From Fluctibacter corallii (lineage in GTDB: Bacteria > Pseudomonadota > Gammaproteobacteria > Enterobacterales > Alteromonadaceae): DNA of 64,000 bases. The stretch lies in NCBI RefSeq assembly GCF_025751585.1, contig NZ_JAOWKX010000002.1:186001-250000 (forward strand), in the 5' to 3' direction. Shown here one piece after another: positions 16,441-25,507 of this stretch; the stretch's first letter is position 1, and each line of letters opens with the position of its first letter. The notes beneath the pieces are model-generated. The model saw nothing but the letters and a program-made list of their open reading frames with translations. It ran no database searches and was not told where the DNA came from. The translations under genes and the position numbers were made by a program.

Positions 16441-17366
16441 TGGCGATTCTTGTATACGCAGAACACGATAATCAGCACTTAAAGTCTGAAACCAGCAAAT
16501 TGATCACCGCTGCGCAAAAAATGGGAGGAGATATTCACCTTCTTGTTGCTGGCGAAAATGTTGGTGACATTGCACAAGACGCTGCAAAAATCTCTGGCGT
16601 GGCAAAAGTGATTGTTGCTGACAACAATGCTTACGCGCACCAATTGGCGGAAAATATCGCTGATTTGGTGCTGGAACTTGGCAAAGCATACTCGCATATT
16701 CTTGCTGCTGCGACGACAACGGGTAAGAACTTCATGCCGCGCGTGGCTGCACTTTTAGATGTTGCACAAATATCTGACATCATTGATGTAGAAAGTGACG
16801 ACACATTTGTAAGACCGATTTACGCGGGCAATGCAATTGCGACAGTGAAAACATCAGATGCAATAAAAGTGGTGACTGTGCGTGCGGCGGCGTTTGATGC
16901 AGCAAGCGCTGAAGGTAGTGCACCTATCGAGAACGTTGAAACGGTAAAGCTAGCCGAGAAATCTGCCTTTGTTAGCGAGTCGTTGACAGAATCGGAGCGT
17001 CCAGAACTGACTGCTGCAGACGTGATTATCTCGGGTGGCCGTGGCATGCAAAATGGTGAAAACTTCAAATTACTTGAAGGGATTGCAGACAAATTAGGTG
17101 CTGCGATTGGCGCATCACGTGCAGCTGTAGATGCCGGATTTGTGCCGAATGATATGCAAGTAGGACAAACGGGTAAAATTGTCGCACCTCAACTCTACAT
17201 TGCTGTTGGAATTTCGGGTGCCATTCAGCATCTTGCTGGGATGAAAGATTCAAAGATCATTGTGGCAATTAACAAAGATGAAGAAGCGCCTATTTTCCAG
17301 GTTGCAGATTATGGCTTGGTGGGCGATCTATTTGAGGTGCTGCCTGAATTAGAGTCTTCACTTTAA
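16440..17366 (+). CDS. etfA: Electron transfer flavoprotein subunit alpha
   Basis: The 308-residue FAD-carrying alpha subunit of ETF. The N-terminal domain (residues 1 to about 180) pairs with EtfB. The C-terminal FAD domain shows the family segments [35 protein letters not shown] and [17 protein letters not shown]. The start ATG shares its A with the etfB stop codon. A strong hairpin at 17400 ends the operon. With EtfB it delivers electrons to the ETF-QO encoded divergently. Confidence 0.97.
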   Translation: MAILVYAEHDNQHLKSETSKLITAAQKMGGDIHLLVAGENVGDIAQDAAKISGVAKVIVADNNAYAHQLAENIADLVLELGKAYSHILAAATTTGKNFMPRVAALLDVAQISDIIDVESDDTFVRPIYAGNAIATVKTSDAIKVVTVRAAAFDAASAEGSAPIENVETVKLAEKSAFVSESLTESERPELTAADVIISGGRGMQNGENFKLLEGIADKLGAAIGASRAAVDAGFVPNDMQVGQTGKIVAPQLYIAVGISGAIQHLAGMKDSKIIVAINKDEEAPIFQVADYGLVGDLFEVLPELESSL

Positions 17367-17399
17367 TAATTTTGTCATAACATTTCTTAACACAAATCG

Positions 17400-17427
17400 A
17401 CGCTCACTGTTCAGGTGAGCGTTTTTT
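17400..17427 (+). terminator. Terminator of etfBA
   Basis: ACGCTCAC (17400-17407) pairs with GTGAGCGT (17415-17422) over TGTTCAG and is followed by a T-run at 17422-17427. The rest of the 307-bp gap to 17673 shows no gene; it should hold the promoter of the RND operon, but I could not fix the boxes. Confidence 0.9.
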
Positions 17428-17673
17428 CTGTTGCATATCTGATTGTCTTTTTCTTTTCTTGAAATCTCATTCGACAGCTTATAATTTGCCTGTTCTCCGG
17501 CTTCTGGTTTTGTCTTATTTTGTACTTTAATTGATTGGAATGCGCATCTAGATATTCCGTGTATGACGGGCACTGAGGGATACGTAACAAAATCTAACAT
17601 TTGTCATATGTTATACCTGGTTAATTCAGTAGTAGAATAGAATTGGAATACGTTTACGTTCAAGGAACAACTA

Positions 17674-18888
17674 ATGAGTAACGCACTAAAAAGAGGGGGA
17701 ATCCCGCTACTTATCGTGGCAATTGCGGCCGTCATAGCTGCTGTCATGATTTCGTCCAAAGCGCCTCCCGAAAAGAAAGACGTTGAAGAAAAAGCATTTC
17801 TTGTTCAAGCCACGCCTGTTGAGAAACAAGACTTAACCTATACCGTTAACTCTCAGGGAACAGTAAAACCCAAAGTGGCGACCACATTAAGCACACAAGT
17901 CGGCGGAAAAGTGGTCGAAGTGTCGGATACCTTTATCGAAGGTGGCATGTTTCGTAAAGGTGATGTATTGGTGCAGCTTGAGCAGTCAGATTACACCACA
18001 GATTTAAAGGCTGCTGAGGCTGAACTTGCCAGAGCGAAAGCGGCACTTGAAGAAGAGCAGGCACGAGGCAAGGTCGCAGAAGAAGAGTGGCGCAGTGTGA
18101 AGAGCAGTCCTGCGCCTGAATTGGGCTTACGTAAGCCGCAGTTGGCGAAAGAAATGGCCAACGTTCGCGCCGCTGAAGCACAATTGGAGCGAGCAAAACG
18201 TAATCTTGAGAGAACAACGATTCGTGCACCTTACGATGGGTTAGTCAAATCGAAGTTGGTTGATTTAGGTCAGTTTGTGACTGCAGGAAGCCAACTGGGT
18301 AGTATTTTCGGTACTGAGCTGGCTGAAGTGAGGTTGCCACTGACCGACAAAGATTTGGCTTATCTGGACCTAAACTTGGTAAACAACAACCAGACAGAAG
18401 TGACACTGACAACGCGCGTCGCCGGCCGTGATGCTGCATGGACGGCGAAGTTGGCTCGAAGCGAAGGAGTGCTAGATGAACAGCGTCGTGTACTTTATGT
18501 CGTTGCAACGGTTGAAGACCCTTATCTCAGAAAAGCGGGTGCTGAAGGGAATGTTCTGAATTTTGGGCGTTTTGTTCAAGCGTCAATAGGTGGAAATAAA
18601 GGCACCGATGTTGTGGTATTACCCCGCGAAGTGGTGAGATTAGATGGAACTGTATTAGTGGTCACTGACAACCGAGAAATCGAACTAAGAAACGTGACTA
18701 TTCAGCGTTCAGACGAAAAGTATCATTATATTGTATCGGGCTTAGACAGCGGCGAGCTTGTCACCACGAGCGCTATTCCAAACCCGTATAATGGCATGGT
18801 AGTACGTTTGCCCGAAGATGATGCTGAGCAGAATGAGTCAACGGACGAAGCGACAGAGACGGAGTTAGCTGTCTCAGGAGAGCGCTAA
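17674..18888 (+). CDS. RND efflux periplasmic adaptor subunit
   Basis: A 404-residue HlyD/AcrA-type adaptor. The N-terminus is an uncleaved-looking membrane anchor (LLIVAIAAVIAAVMI, about residues 11-25) without a lipobox. It is followed by lipoyl half 1 (FRKGDVLVQLEQSDY), an alpha-hairpin rich in Ala, Glu and Arg, lipoyl half 2 (TTIRAPYDGLVKSKLVDLGQF), beta-barrel and membrane-proximal domains, and an acidic C-terminal tail. AAGGAAC precedes the ATG. The stop codon overlaps the permease ATG (TAATG). No outer-membrane factor gene is present, so a TolC-like channel elsewhere is presumed. Substrate unknown. Confidence 0.93.
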   Translation: MSNALKRGGIPLLIVAIAAVIAAVMISSKAPPEKKDVEEKAFLVQATPVEKQDLTYTVNSQGTVKPKVATTLSTQVGGKVVEVSDTFIEGGMFRKGDVLVQLEQSDYTTDLKAAEAELARAKAALEEEQARGKVAEEEWRSVKSSPAPELGLRKPQLAKEMANVRAAEAQLERAKRNLERTTIRAPYDGLVKSKLVDLGQFVTAGSQLGSIFGTELAEVRLPLTDKDLAYLDLNLVNNNQTEVTLTTRVAGRDAAWTAKLARSEGVLDEQRRVLYVVATVEDPYLRKAGAEGNVLNFGRFVQASIGGNKGTDVVVLPREVVRLDGTVLVVTDNREIELRNVTIQRSDEKYHYIVSGLDSGELVTTSAIPNPYNGMVVRLPEDDAEQNESTDEATETELAVSGER

Positions 18889-21800
18889 TGAGTAAAATCG
18901 ACACCCACAAAGGCTTAATTGCTTGGTTTGCCAGAAATAGCGTCGCTGCCAACTTACTGATGTGGATCTTAATCATTGGTGGATTATTTGGTGCGGCATC
19001 AATTCAAAAACAGGTATTCCCGACGTTTGAGTTGAATAATATTGTCGTTCGCGTGCCTTATTTAGGGGCGGCGCCACAGGAAGTGGAAGAAGGCGTTATT
19101 ATTAAAATTGAAGAAGCCATTGAGAACTTGGAGGGCATCAAGAAAGTCACATCAACCGCTACAGAGGGTATGGCGAGAGTCAACATTGAGGTTGAAGATG
19201 ATTATGATCCTCAGATTGTGCTTGATGAAGTCAAGGTTCAGGTTGATGCTATTCCTACGTTTCCAAATAACACAGAAAAGCCCGTGATATATCGCCAAAA
19301 GGCTACCCAAGATGTGCTTTGGGTCTCTGTGTATGGCGATGCTTCGGAGCGAGAGCTTAAGGAATACGCGAAAGACTTACGTGACGAAATCGCTAATTTG
19401 CCTGGTGTGTCAGCGGTACAGGTGTTGGGGGCGCGTGATTACGAGGTGGCGATTGAAATCTCTGAAGTTAAGCTGCAAGAGTACAATTTAACCTTCGACG
19501 AATTGGTCAACGCCGTGCGACGTTCATCTATTGATCTACCTGGTGGTTCGATACGTTCCGATAGCGGCGATATTCTATTGCGTGCGAAAGGGCAGGCGTA
19601 TACTGGGTTTGATTTTGAAAATCTCGTACTGGTGTCGAGGCAAGACGGAACGCGTTTACTACTGGGCGATATCGCTACAATACGAGATGGTTTTGTTGAA
19701 GAAAATAGTTTTGCCATTTTTGATGGCAAGCCTGCTATGAATATTCGTATTCAATCTGTTGGTGACCAAAATGCGCTAGATATTTCAGACGCGGTGAATA
19801 CGTTTTTAGACAAACGTAAAGCAAGCATGCCACCGAATATTCAGGCCGATACGTGGGGAGACAGCTCTTTTTATTTAGCAGATAGATTGAACATGATGCT
19901 CAGCAACATGTTTTTTGGTGCACTGCTGGTATTTTTGGTTTTATCGTTGTTTTTGAAGTTTCGTTTGGCCGCTTGGGTAATGGTAGGGCTACCGGTGTGC
20001 TTCTTAGGTACACTCCTGTTCATGCCTTTAGAGTTCTTTAACCTCTCTATTAATATGATAAGTCTCTTTGGCTTTATATTAGTGCTAGGTATTGTGGTTG
20101 ATGATGCCATTATTATGGGGGAGTCCGCATATACTGAGATCGATCAAAAAGGCCACAATATCGATAATGTAATAGCCGGCGTAAAAAAAGTGGCCATGCC
20201 TGCAACCTTCGGTGTGCTTACGACTATTGCGGCATTCACCCCGATGTTGATGGTACCAGGTACATTTGGCGTGATTTGGAAAACCATCGGTTGGGTTGTA
20301 ATAATTTGTTTAATTTTTTCACTGATTGAATCCAAACTGATATTGCCTGCTCACTTAGCACACATGAAAGACAGGCCATATAACCCAGAGAAAGCGAACA
20401 AGTTTCAAAGGTTTAGAGATCTGTTTAGTGAGGGGATCAAAACCTTCATTCGTAAGAAGTACCAACCTTTTGTCACGAAAGCGATACGTAACCGTTATAC
20501 CACATTGGCTTCTTTTCTGGCCATGATGATTCTTACCGTTGGATTGTTTGGCGGTGGATTGGTCAGATTTGTCTTTTTCCCAAACATTCCTAACGACTTT
20601 ATGATGGGAACGGTAGAGATGGAACCTGGCTCGTCTATCGCGCAGCGGGATGCAGCATTAGAACAGCTTATGCAGTCGTTGAATGACATGAATGCATTTA
20701 TGGAAGAAAATCATGGAGGGCCTGTTGTTAAGCATTCTATTGCCTTCGATAACGGCAATCTGTCGGGGCAAGTGTTTACTGAATTGACTAAAGGCGAGAC
20801 TCGCGACATTGACGCCTTCGCCATACAGGATAAATGGCGTGAGATGATGCCCGAGATTCCCGGTGTGAAGTCTGTAGACATCGGTGCGCCAGGCGGTGGT
20901 CCGGGCGGCGGTGCAGATCTGACGTTCGAGTTTAGCAGTGAGAATTTGCAACAATTAAGGCTGGCAACCGATGAGTTGAAGCGTCACTTGCACGAATTTG
21001 ACGGTATCGCTGATATTAATGACTCGTTTAGTGGAGGAAGCGATGAAGTCCGCTTACACATTAAACCTGAAGCGGAGGCTTTGGGGCTAAGCTTAGATGC
21101 GCTAGCGCGTCAGGTACGTTATGGATTTTACGGTGCCGAAGCACAGCGTATTCAGCGCGGCGATGAAGAAGTAAAAGTGATGGTGCGCTATCCAAAAGAC
21201 GAACGATCTTCAATTGGCCACCTAGAAGAAATGCGCATTCGAACGCAGTCTGGTCAGGATATACCGTTTTCTGAAGTGGCCGAGCTAGAAATGGCTGAAG
21301 GGTATGGTTCTATTATCCGTGTCGATGGGAACCGTTCAATTACAGTATCAGCGAAAGCCGATAAGGGAAGAGTGGATCCGAATGAAGTAGCGACAAATGT
21401 GAGGGATAATTTTATTCCAACATTACTGGAAACCTATCCCAAAGTGAGTTTTCGTCTTGAGGGCGCGTCACGTGAGCAAGGGGAGGCACTTGTTAGCCTC
21501 GCACAAGGCTTTGTGTTTGCCTTATTTGCTATTTACGCGTTGATGGCGATTCCTTTAAAGTCGTATTCGCAGCCTATTATTATCATGTCTGTTATCCCGT
21601 TTGGTATTGTGGGAGCTATCGTGGGGCACTTGTTGCTTGGGCATGCCGTCAGCGTACTTTCCATTTGCGGCATCATTGCCCTAACAGGCGTTGTGGTGAA
21701 TGACAGCTTGATAATGGTGGATTTTGTTAACCGTGCTCGACGTGAAGGGTTAAATACCGTTGATGCAGCCATTCAAGCAGGTACACAGCGCTTCAGAGCG

Positions 21801-22046
21801 ATTGTCTTGACGTCTTTGACTACATTTATGGGGTTGTTGCCGATTATATTTGAACGCAGCTTACAGGCGCAAATAGTGATTCCTATGGCGATATCGCTAG
21901 CGTTTGGTATATTGTTTGCGACGGTGATCACGCTGTTATTGGTGCCTTCGTTGTATGTGATTCTGGATGATATCCGTAAGGTATTTTCTCGTAAAAAACC
22001 GCAACCGCCAGTGACAACAACCGAAGACCCTGAATTGGTACGTTAA
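18888..22046 (+). CDS. RND-family multidrug efflux permease
   Basis: A 1052-residue inner-membrane proton-driven RND pump with the usual 12-helix layout: one helix near residue 20, a large periplasmic loop, helices from about 335 to 545, a second loop, and helices from about 865 to 1035. The TM4 proton relay is intact, with Asp 405 and Asp 406 in VLGIVVDDAIIMGE. TM10-12 carry the Gly-rich segment VVVNDSLIMVDFVN. A GGGPGGGAD stretch near residue 670 lies in the second periplasmic loop. It is coupled to the adaptor by a 1-nt overlap and ends before a hairpin at 22088. The HAE-type sequence points to hydrophobic compounds rather than metals. Confidence 0.94.
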   Translation: MSKIDTHKGLIAWFARNSVAANLLMWILIIGGLFGAASIQKQVFPTFELNNIVVRVPYLGAAPQEVEEGVIIKIEEAIENLEGIKKVTSTATEGMARVNIEVEDDYDPQIVLDEVKVQVDAIPTFPNNTEKPVIYRQKATQDVLWVSVYGDASERELKEYAKDLRDEIANLPGVSAVQVLGARDYEVAIEISEVKLQEYNLTFDELVNAVRRSSIDLPGGSIRSDSGDILLRAKGQAYTGFDFENLVLVSRQDGTRLLLGDIATIRDGFVEENSFAIFDGKPAMNIRIQSVGDQNALDISDAVNTFLDKRKASMPPNIQADTWGDSSFYLADRLNMMLSNMFFGALLVFLVLSLFLKFRLAAWVMVGLPVCFLGTLLFMPLEFFNLSINMISLFGFILVLGIVVDDAIIMGESAYTEIDQKGHNIDNVIAGVKKVAMPATFGVLTTIAAFTPMLMVPGTFGVIWKTIGWVVIICLIFSLIESKLILPAHLAHMKDRPYNPEKANKFQRFRDLFSEGIKTFIRKKYQPFVTKAIRNRYTTLASFLAMMILTVGLFGGGLVRFVFFPNIPNDFMMGTVEMEPGSSIAQRDAALEQLMQSLNDMNAFMEENHGGPVVKHSIAFDNGNLSGQVFTELTKGETRDIDAFAIQDKWREMMPEIPGVKSVDIGAPGGGPGGGADLTFEFSSENLQQLRLATDELKRHLHEFDGIADINDSFSGGSDEVRLHIKPEAEALGLSLDALARQVRYGFYGAEAQRIQRGDEEVKVMVRYPKDERSSIGHLEEMRIRTQSGQDIPFSEVAELEMAEGYGSIIRVDGNRSITVSAKADKGRVDPNEVATNVRDNFIPTLLETYPKVSFRLEGASREQGEALVSLAQGFVFALFAIYALMAIPLKSYSQPIIIMSVIPFGIVGAIVGHLLLGHAVSVLSICGIIALTGVVVNDSLIMVDFVNRARREGLNTVDAAIQAGTQRFRAIVLTSLTTFMGLLPIIFERSLQAQIVIPMAISLAFGILFATVITLLLVPSLYVILDDIRKVFSRKKPQPPVTTTEDPELVR

Positions 22047-22087
22047 TAAATTAGGGAGTAGCCAAACTCCCATATTTGAAACCAACT

Positions 22088-22124
22088 AAGCTGACGACGC
22101 CCTAAAGTACCGTCAGCTTTTTTT
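22088..22124 (+). terminator. Terminator of the first RND operon
   Basis: AAGCTGACG (22088-22096) and CGTCAGCTT (22111-22119) form a 9-bp stem over a 14-nt loop, followed by a T-run to 22124. Confidence 0.85.
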
Positions 22125-22384
22125 GTACCCGAATTTTGTCGGGTGCTAACGTATCTCACATTTCAGGTTTGTAACGTTTTCGTGGTTGTCTGATAGGATG
22201 AAACCACGATTCAGAGCAAGTGTATGGGGTGTATAAAGAACCAAGGAAAAGCATCGGGAGGCTTTGGTTGTGCATAGTTGAAAAGGATTAGCGTGTTAAG
22301 ACAGTACTGGATTAGAGGTGAGTAACGTAAACGCCAGCGAGAAGACCAGCTAGTGAATTTGATTTTGACCAGTCGCTGAATCGT
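22125..22384. other. Gene-free 260 bp with two internal dyads
   Basis: No plausible coding frame. CGTGGTT (22181-22187) pairs with AACCACG (22202-22208). A bulged dyad follows, AACCAA...AAAGC pairing with GCTTTGGTT around 22240-22270. Together with the hairpin at 22385 this could be a small structured RNA, but there is no identified promoter, so it is recorded only as unexplained sequence. Confidence 0.35.
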
Positions 22385-22412
22385 AAAAGGCCCCATAAAG
22401 GAGCCTTTTAAA
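22385..22412 (-). terminator. Terminator of the RRM-protein gene
   Basis: A 10-bp stem with one mismatch (22385-22394 against 22400-22409, loop ATAAA) lies 18 bp past the RRM stop codon. On the minus strand GGCC is followed by TTTT. A T-run on the plus side makes it partly bidirectional. Confidence 0.75.
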
Positions 22413-22429
22413 TAGAATCAGGTAGTGGG

Positions 22430-22708
22430 TTAGAAACGGCCTCTGCCACCTTGATTAGTTCTAGGTTTCGGTGGGCGCGCTTCGTTTACAACGATAGATC
22501 GACCGGAAACTTCTTTACCGTTCAGATTTTCGATTGCAGACTCTGCTTCTTCCTTAGCATCAAACTCTACAAAGCCGAAGCCTTTAGAGCGATTTGTTTC
22601 ACGGTCCATGATGATTTTGGCTGAATTTACCGCGCCAAATGCTGCAAACGTGGATTCCAAATCGGCATCTGTCATCTGGTATGACAGGTTTCCTACATAT
22701 AGTTTCAT
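22430..22708 (-). CDS. RRM-domain RNA-binding protein
   Basis: A 92-residue single-RRM protein of the small glycine-rich bacterial/cyanobacterial Rbp type, often cold-induced. RNP2 is LYVGNL (residues 3-8) and RNP1 is KGFGFVEF (42-49). The C-terminal tail is short, with Pro, Arg and Gly (PKPRTNQGGRGRF). I chose the ATG at 22708 because it places RNP2 at the usual spot; an in-frame start 16 codons upstream (22756) would translate through a strong leader hairpin. The leader is over 100 nt with two stable hairpins, suggesting post-transcriptional control. RNA targets unknown. Confidence 0.9.
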   Translation of the reverse strand: MKLYVGNLSYQMTDADLESTFAAFGAVNSAKIIMDRETNRSKGFGFVEFDAKEEAESAIENLNGKEVSGRSIVVNEARPPKPRTNQGGRGRF

Positions 22709-22830
22709 TTCAAAGTTTCTCAAGGCTGTTGTCAATCTACGCCAACGGGAAGCCAACAGCCAGAATCAACCCCGAAGTCGTGTGAGACACGCCAATGCAT
22801 CTCACAGAATCCATGATAGTTTGAAGTATA
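22709..22830 (-). promoter_or_regulatory. Structured leader and candidate promoter of the RRM gene
   Basis: Two perfect dyads lie upstream of the start: GGCTGTTG/CAACAGCC (22724-22731 with 22754-22761) and TGTGAGA/TCTCACA (22781-22787 with 22800-22806). On the minus strand a TTGAAC and a TATCAT box 18 bp apart lie just beyond them, giving a leader of about 100 nt. The first hairpin is close to the weak ribosome site. The rest of the gap to 23001 is AT-rich with nothing else recognised. Confidence 0.5.
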
Positions 22831-23001
22831 AAACTTGTTCAAGCAATAGAATATTGCAATTTTTACTTTAAATTTTTTTTACAACCATAATCAACAAAAG
22901 GAAAACGCCTTTTATATGCGGGGATTGTGTAAGAAAAAGCCGTAAACGCCAGTAAATTTCGCGAACTATTGACAGTAATGATGGGGTGTAAAGCACAACA
23001 G

Positions 23002-23030
23002 AAAAAAGCACCCGAAGGTGCTTTTCATTT
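23002..23030 (-). terminator. Terminator of the TonB-dependent receptor gene
   Basis: AAAAGCACC (23004-23012) pairs with GGTGCTTTT (23017-23025) over the stable CGAA tetraloop, 25 bp past the receptor stop codon. A/T runs on both sides give a U-tract on the minus strand. Confidence 0.88.
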
Positions 23031-23054
23031 TACCGAGTAAATGACGATGCGTGA

Positions 23055-25223
23055 TTAGAACGCGTAACGTGCTTCAATTCCCCAATAACGTGGCTCGTTA
23101 ACGAACGCCGTTAAGTTTAGGAAGTCAAGTGCACCGTCAACAACGATTTCATCAGTGATGTTACGGCCAACGATCGCAACATCAAACCCGTCATCATTTT
23201 TATAGCCAGCTCTTACACCGCCAATCCAGCGCGCTTCTGCTACAAATTCAACAGCCTCATATAGGAAAATGTTTGAGTCGCTACGGTAGTTCCAATCTGT
23301 TTGGGCATACATATAGCCGTCATTGAATGGAATTTCATAGCTGATATTTACGTTACCTAACCATTCTGGTGCGCGAGGGAGAGGATTGCCATCTACCGAT
23401 ACTATTTTAACAGGATCAACTTGATCTGGGTTTAATGGAGGGTCCAATCTCTTACATTTGGGCGTTGAGCCACAGAGCTCTGCACCAAGCGTATCGTCTT
23501 CAATTTCCGTATGGTTGTAGCTTAAATTGGCCGATACACGAAGCTCGTCTGTGATGATAGCTTCAATGTCTGTTTCAATACCATGACCACTCGTATTGTC
23601 TGCATTCAGCAATGAGTTGGTATTTGCCTCACCACCTGTAGCCGTTAGCTGATGATCTTCAATATCGTAGGTGTAGGCGGTGATGTTCCAACGCACACTG
23701 CGGTCGAGCAATTCACTTTTCAAACCTACCTCGTAAGACGTGAGCGTTTCTGTTTCTGCTGAGCTTGGGAAACCAAAACGCCCAATAGTAACAGGGCCAC
23801 GTGATGAAGTTGCTACACGCGCAAATGTAGTGAAGTTATCATCGATAGTGTATCTGGCAGACAAATCCCAATTTACATAATTATCATCTTTGTTGATTTC
23901 ATGCAGAATGTTGTTGGTACCACCTTCACGAATATCAAGTTGTTTATCGTCTTCGGTGTAACGTAACCCTGCAGTAATCGCTAGGTCATCGCTGGCTTCC
24001 ACTTCAACCTGGCCGAATACAGCGCGAGAAATTGTGCGTTGGTCAGTTTGTGTAAACGCCACCGTGGCGTCTGTACCGTCAAAAACGTTACTGTCTACGG
24101 TTATGTCTTCATCGAAGAAGTACAGTCCAACTTGGAAGAAAACGTTGTCCAATGATTTAGAAATGCGGAATTCCTGATTAATCTGATAGTGATCAGATAA
24201 GCCATCTCCGGTCGCTAAGATTTGAATTGGCGAACCATCGATATCTGCAAAACTGAAGCTCTCTAGTTCGTCGTAACCTGTAATAGAGGTAAAATCAAAC
24301 ATTCCAAAGTCATGTTCGACTTTTAATGATCCACCAATGTGATCAAGTTCGAAACCTGAAGCGCTGTTATGAGAAATGATGGCAGGGTTAAATCCATCAG
24401 GTAGCCCTTCTTTTTCACTTTCCAGTGCATTTCCGTAGAATACTTGCGGCATATCACCATCTTGATCGAAGCCGTGAAGCTTCAGCAATACACGCGTATC
24501 GTCAAAGTCACCAAGTAGCTGAAGACGGTATGCTAATTCTTCAAAACCACCGACTTCTTCGTTTCTTGCGATGTTATCAATCCAAGCATCACGCTCTTGG
24601 TACTTTAATGATACACGCGCAGCAAAGTTTTCAGATAGCTCTGTGTTATAGGCTGACTCAACAAACCATGTATCACGTTTACCAAAACCGCCTGAGACGT
24701 AACCGTAATCGTCAAACTCAGGTTTTGCAGTGTCGATTTTAACGATACCCGCTGGTGTGTTGCGGCCAAACAAGGTGCCTTGAGGGCCATTTAACACTTC
24801 AACGCGCTCTAGGTCGAAAATAGGAATACTTTTCAGTACTGCATTTTCTAGTGACACTTCATCTAGCACCATAGACACGGGCTGATTAGCATTTACATCA
24901 AAGTCGGTATTTCCTAAACCACGAATGTAAAAACGTGGAGATTGGCGGCCATTAGATGATTCAATTTGTAAGCTCGGTACACGGCCTGCTAACGCGCGGA
25001 TGTTCTCAGCCGCACCCATGTAATCTTTGACTGCTTCACCGGTAATTGCGCTGACTTGTGCAGGCACTTCGGCAATCGTTTGACTGCGTTTTTGCGCTGT
25101 AACGGTAATGGTTTCAAGGCCTGATGGTTGTTCGTTGGCGTTGTCTTCTTGTGCGAATGCAACGTTGCTCATAAGTGCTGATTGAATGCAAACTGCTAGC
25201 ACTGCTTTATTGAGTTGTTTCAT
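23055..25223 (-). CDS. TonB-dependent outer-membrane receptor
   Basis: A 722-residue outer-membrane active-transport barrel. A Sec signal peptide ends near Ala 24 (NVAFA-QED). ETITVTAQKR (about residues 37-46) is the TonB-interaction region. The plug domain contains RFYIRGLG and RVEVLNGPQGTLFGRNTPAG. The barrel follows and ends in Phe (IEARYAF), as required for outer-membrane assembly. The plug style, with VTAQKR and GPQGTLFGRN, is that of the large marine receptor group for diverse organic ligands rather than a recognisable siderophore receptor. It lies 284 bp downstream of a GlxA-type regulator on the same strand, so a joint catabolic role is possible but unproven. Confidence 0.93.
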   Translation of the reverse strand: MKQLNKAVLAVCIQSALMSNVAFAQEDNANEQPSGLETITVTAQKRSQTIAEVPAQVSAITGEAVKDYMGAAENIRALAGRVPSLQIESSNGRQSPRFYIRGLGNTDFDVNANQPVSMVLDEVSLENAVLKSIPIFDLERVEVLNGPQGTLFGRNTPAGIVKIDTAKPEFDDYGYVSGGFGKRDTWFVESAYNTELSENFAARVSLKYQERDAWIDNIARNEEVGGFEELAYRLQLLGDFDDTRVLLKLHGFDQDGDMPQVFYGNALESEKEGLPDGFNPAIISHNSASGFELDHIGGSLKVEHDFGMFDFTSITGYDELESFSFADIDGSPIQILATGDGLSDHYQINQEFRISKSLDNVFFQVGLYFFDEDITVDSNVFDGTDATVAFTQTDQRTISRAVFGQVEVEASDDLAITAGLRYTEDDKQLDIREGGTNNILHEINKDDNYVNWDLSARYTIDDNFTTFARVATSSRGPVTIGRFGFPSSAETETLTSYEVGLKSELLDRSVRWNITAYTYDIEDHQLTATGGEANTNSLLNADNTSGHGIETDIEAIITDELRVSANLSYNHTEIEDDTLGAELCGSTPKCKRLDPPLNPDQVDPVKIVSVDGNPLPRAPEWLGNVNISYEIPFNDGYMYAQTDWNYRSDSNIFLYEAVEFVAEARWIGGVRAGYKNDDGFDVAIVGRNITDEIVVDGALDFLNLTAFVNEPRYWGIEARYAF

Positions 25224-25507
25224 GTGTTCACCAGTAAGTGACTAATTGTGTGTGTTTTCCAAATATGAATGGGGCAACAATCCCTTGCTATCCCGAGTTA
25301 GCATTTTTGTCACACTGCTTTGTAACAGTTTGTTCAAAAATCTAAGGGGAGCAAAGATTAGTCCGTTAATGTCAACCAATTCAAGCCTCTATGATAACAA
25401 GAAATTGACGATATGCAGCTATTTTAATGGGTAATTTTTATGTTCTATGCGAAATTTTACAAAATGATTACACGGTACACGGTCGGTCATCACAGTTGCT
25501 TAACAAA

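Noticed and set aside
25246..25434. 62-codon open frame upstream of the TonB receptor
   Set aside because: Low-complexity AT-rich sequence, no ribosome site and no family resemblance. The region is better seen as promoter space.
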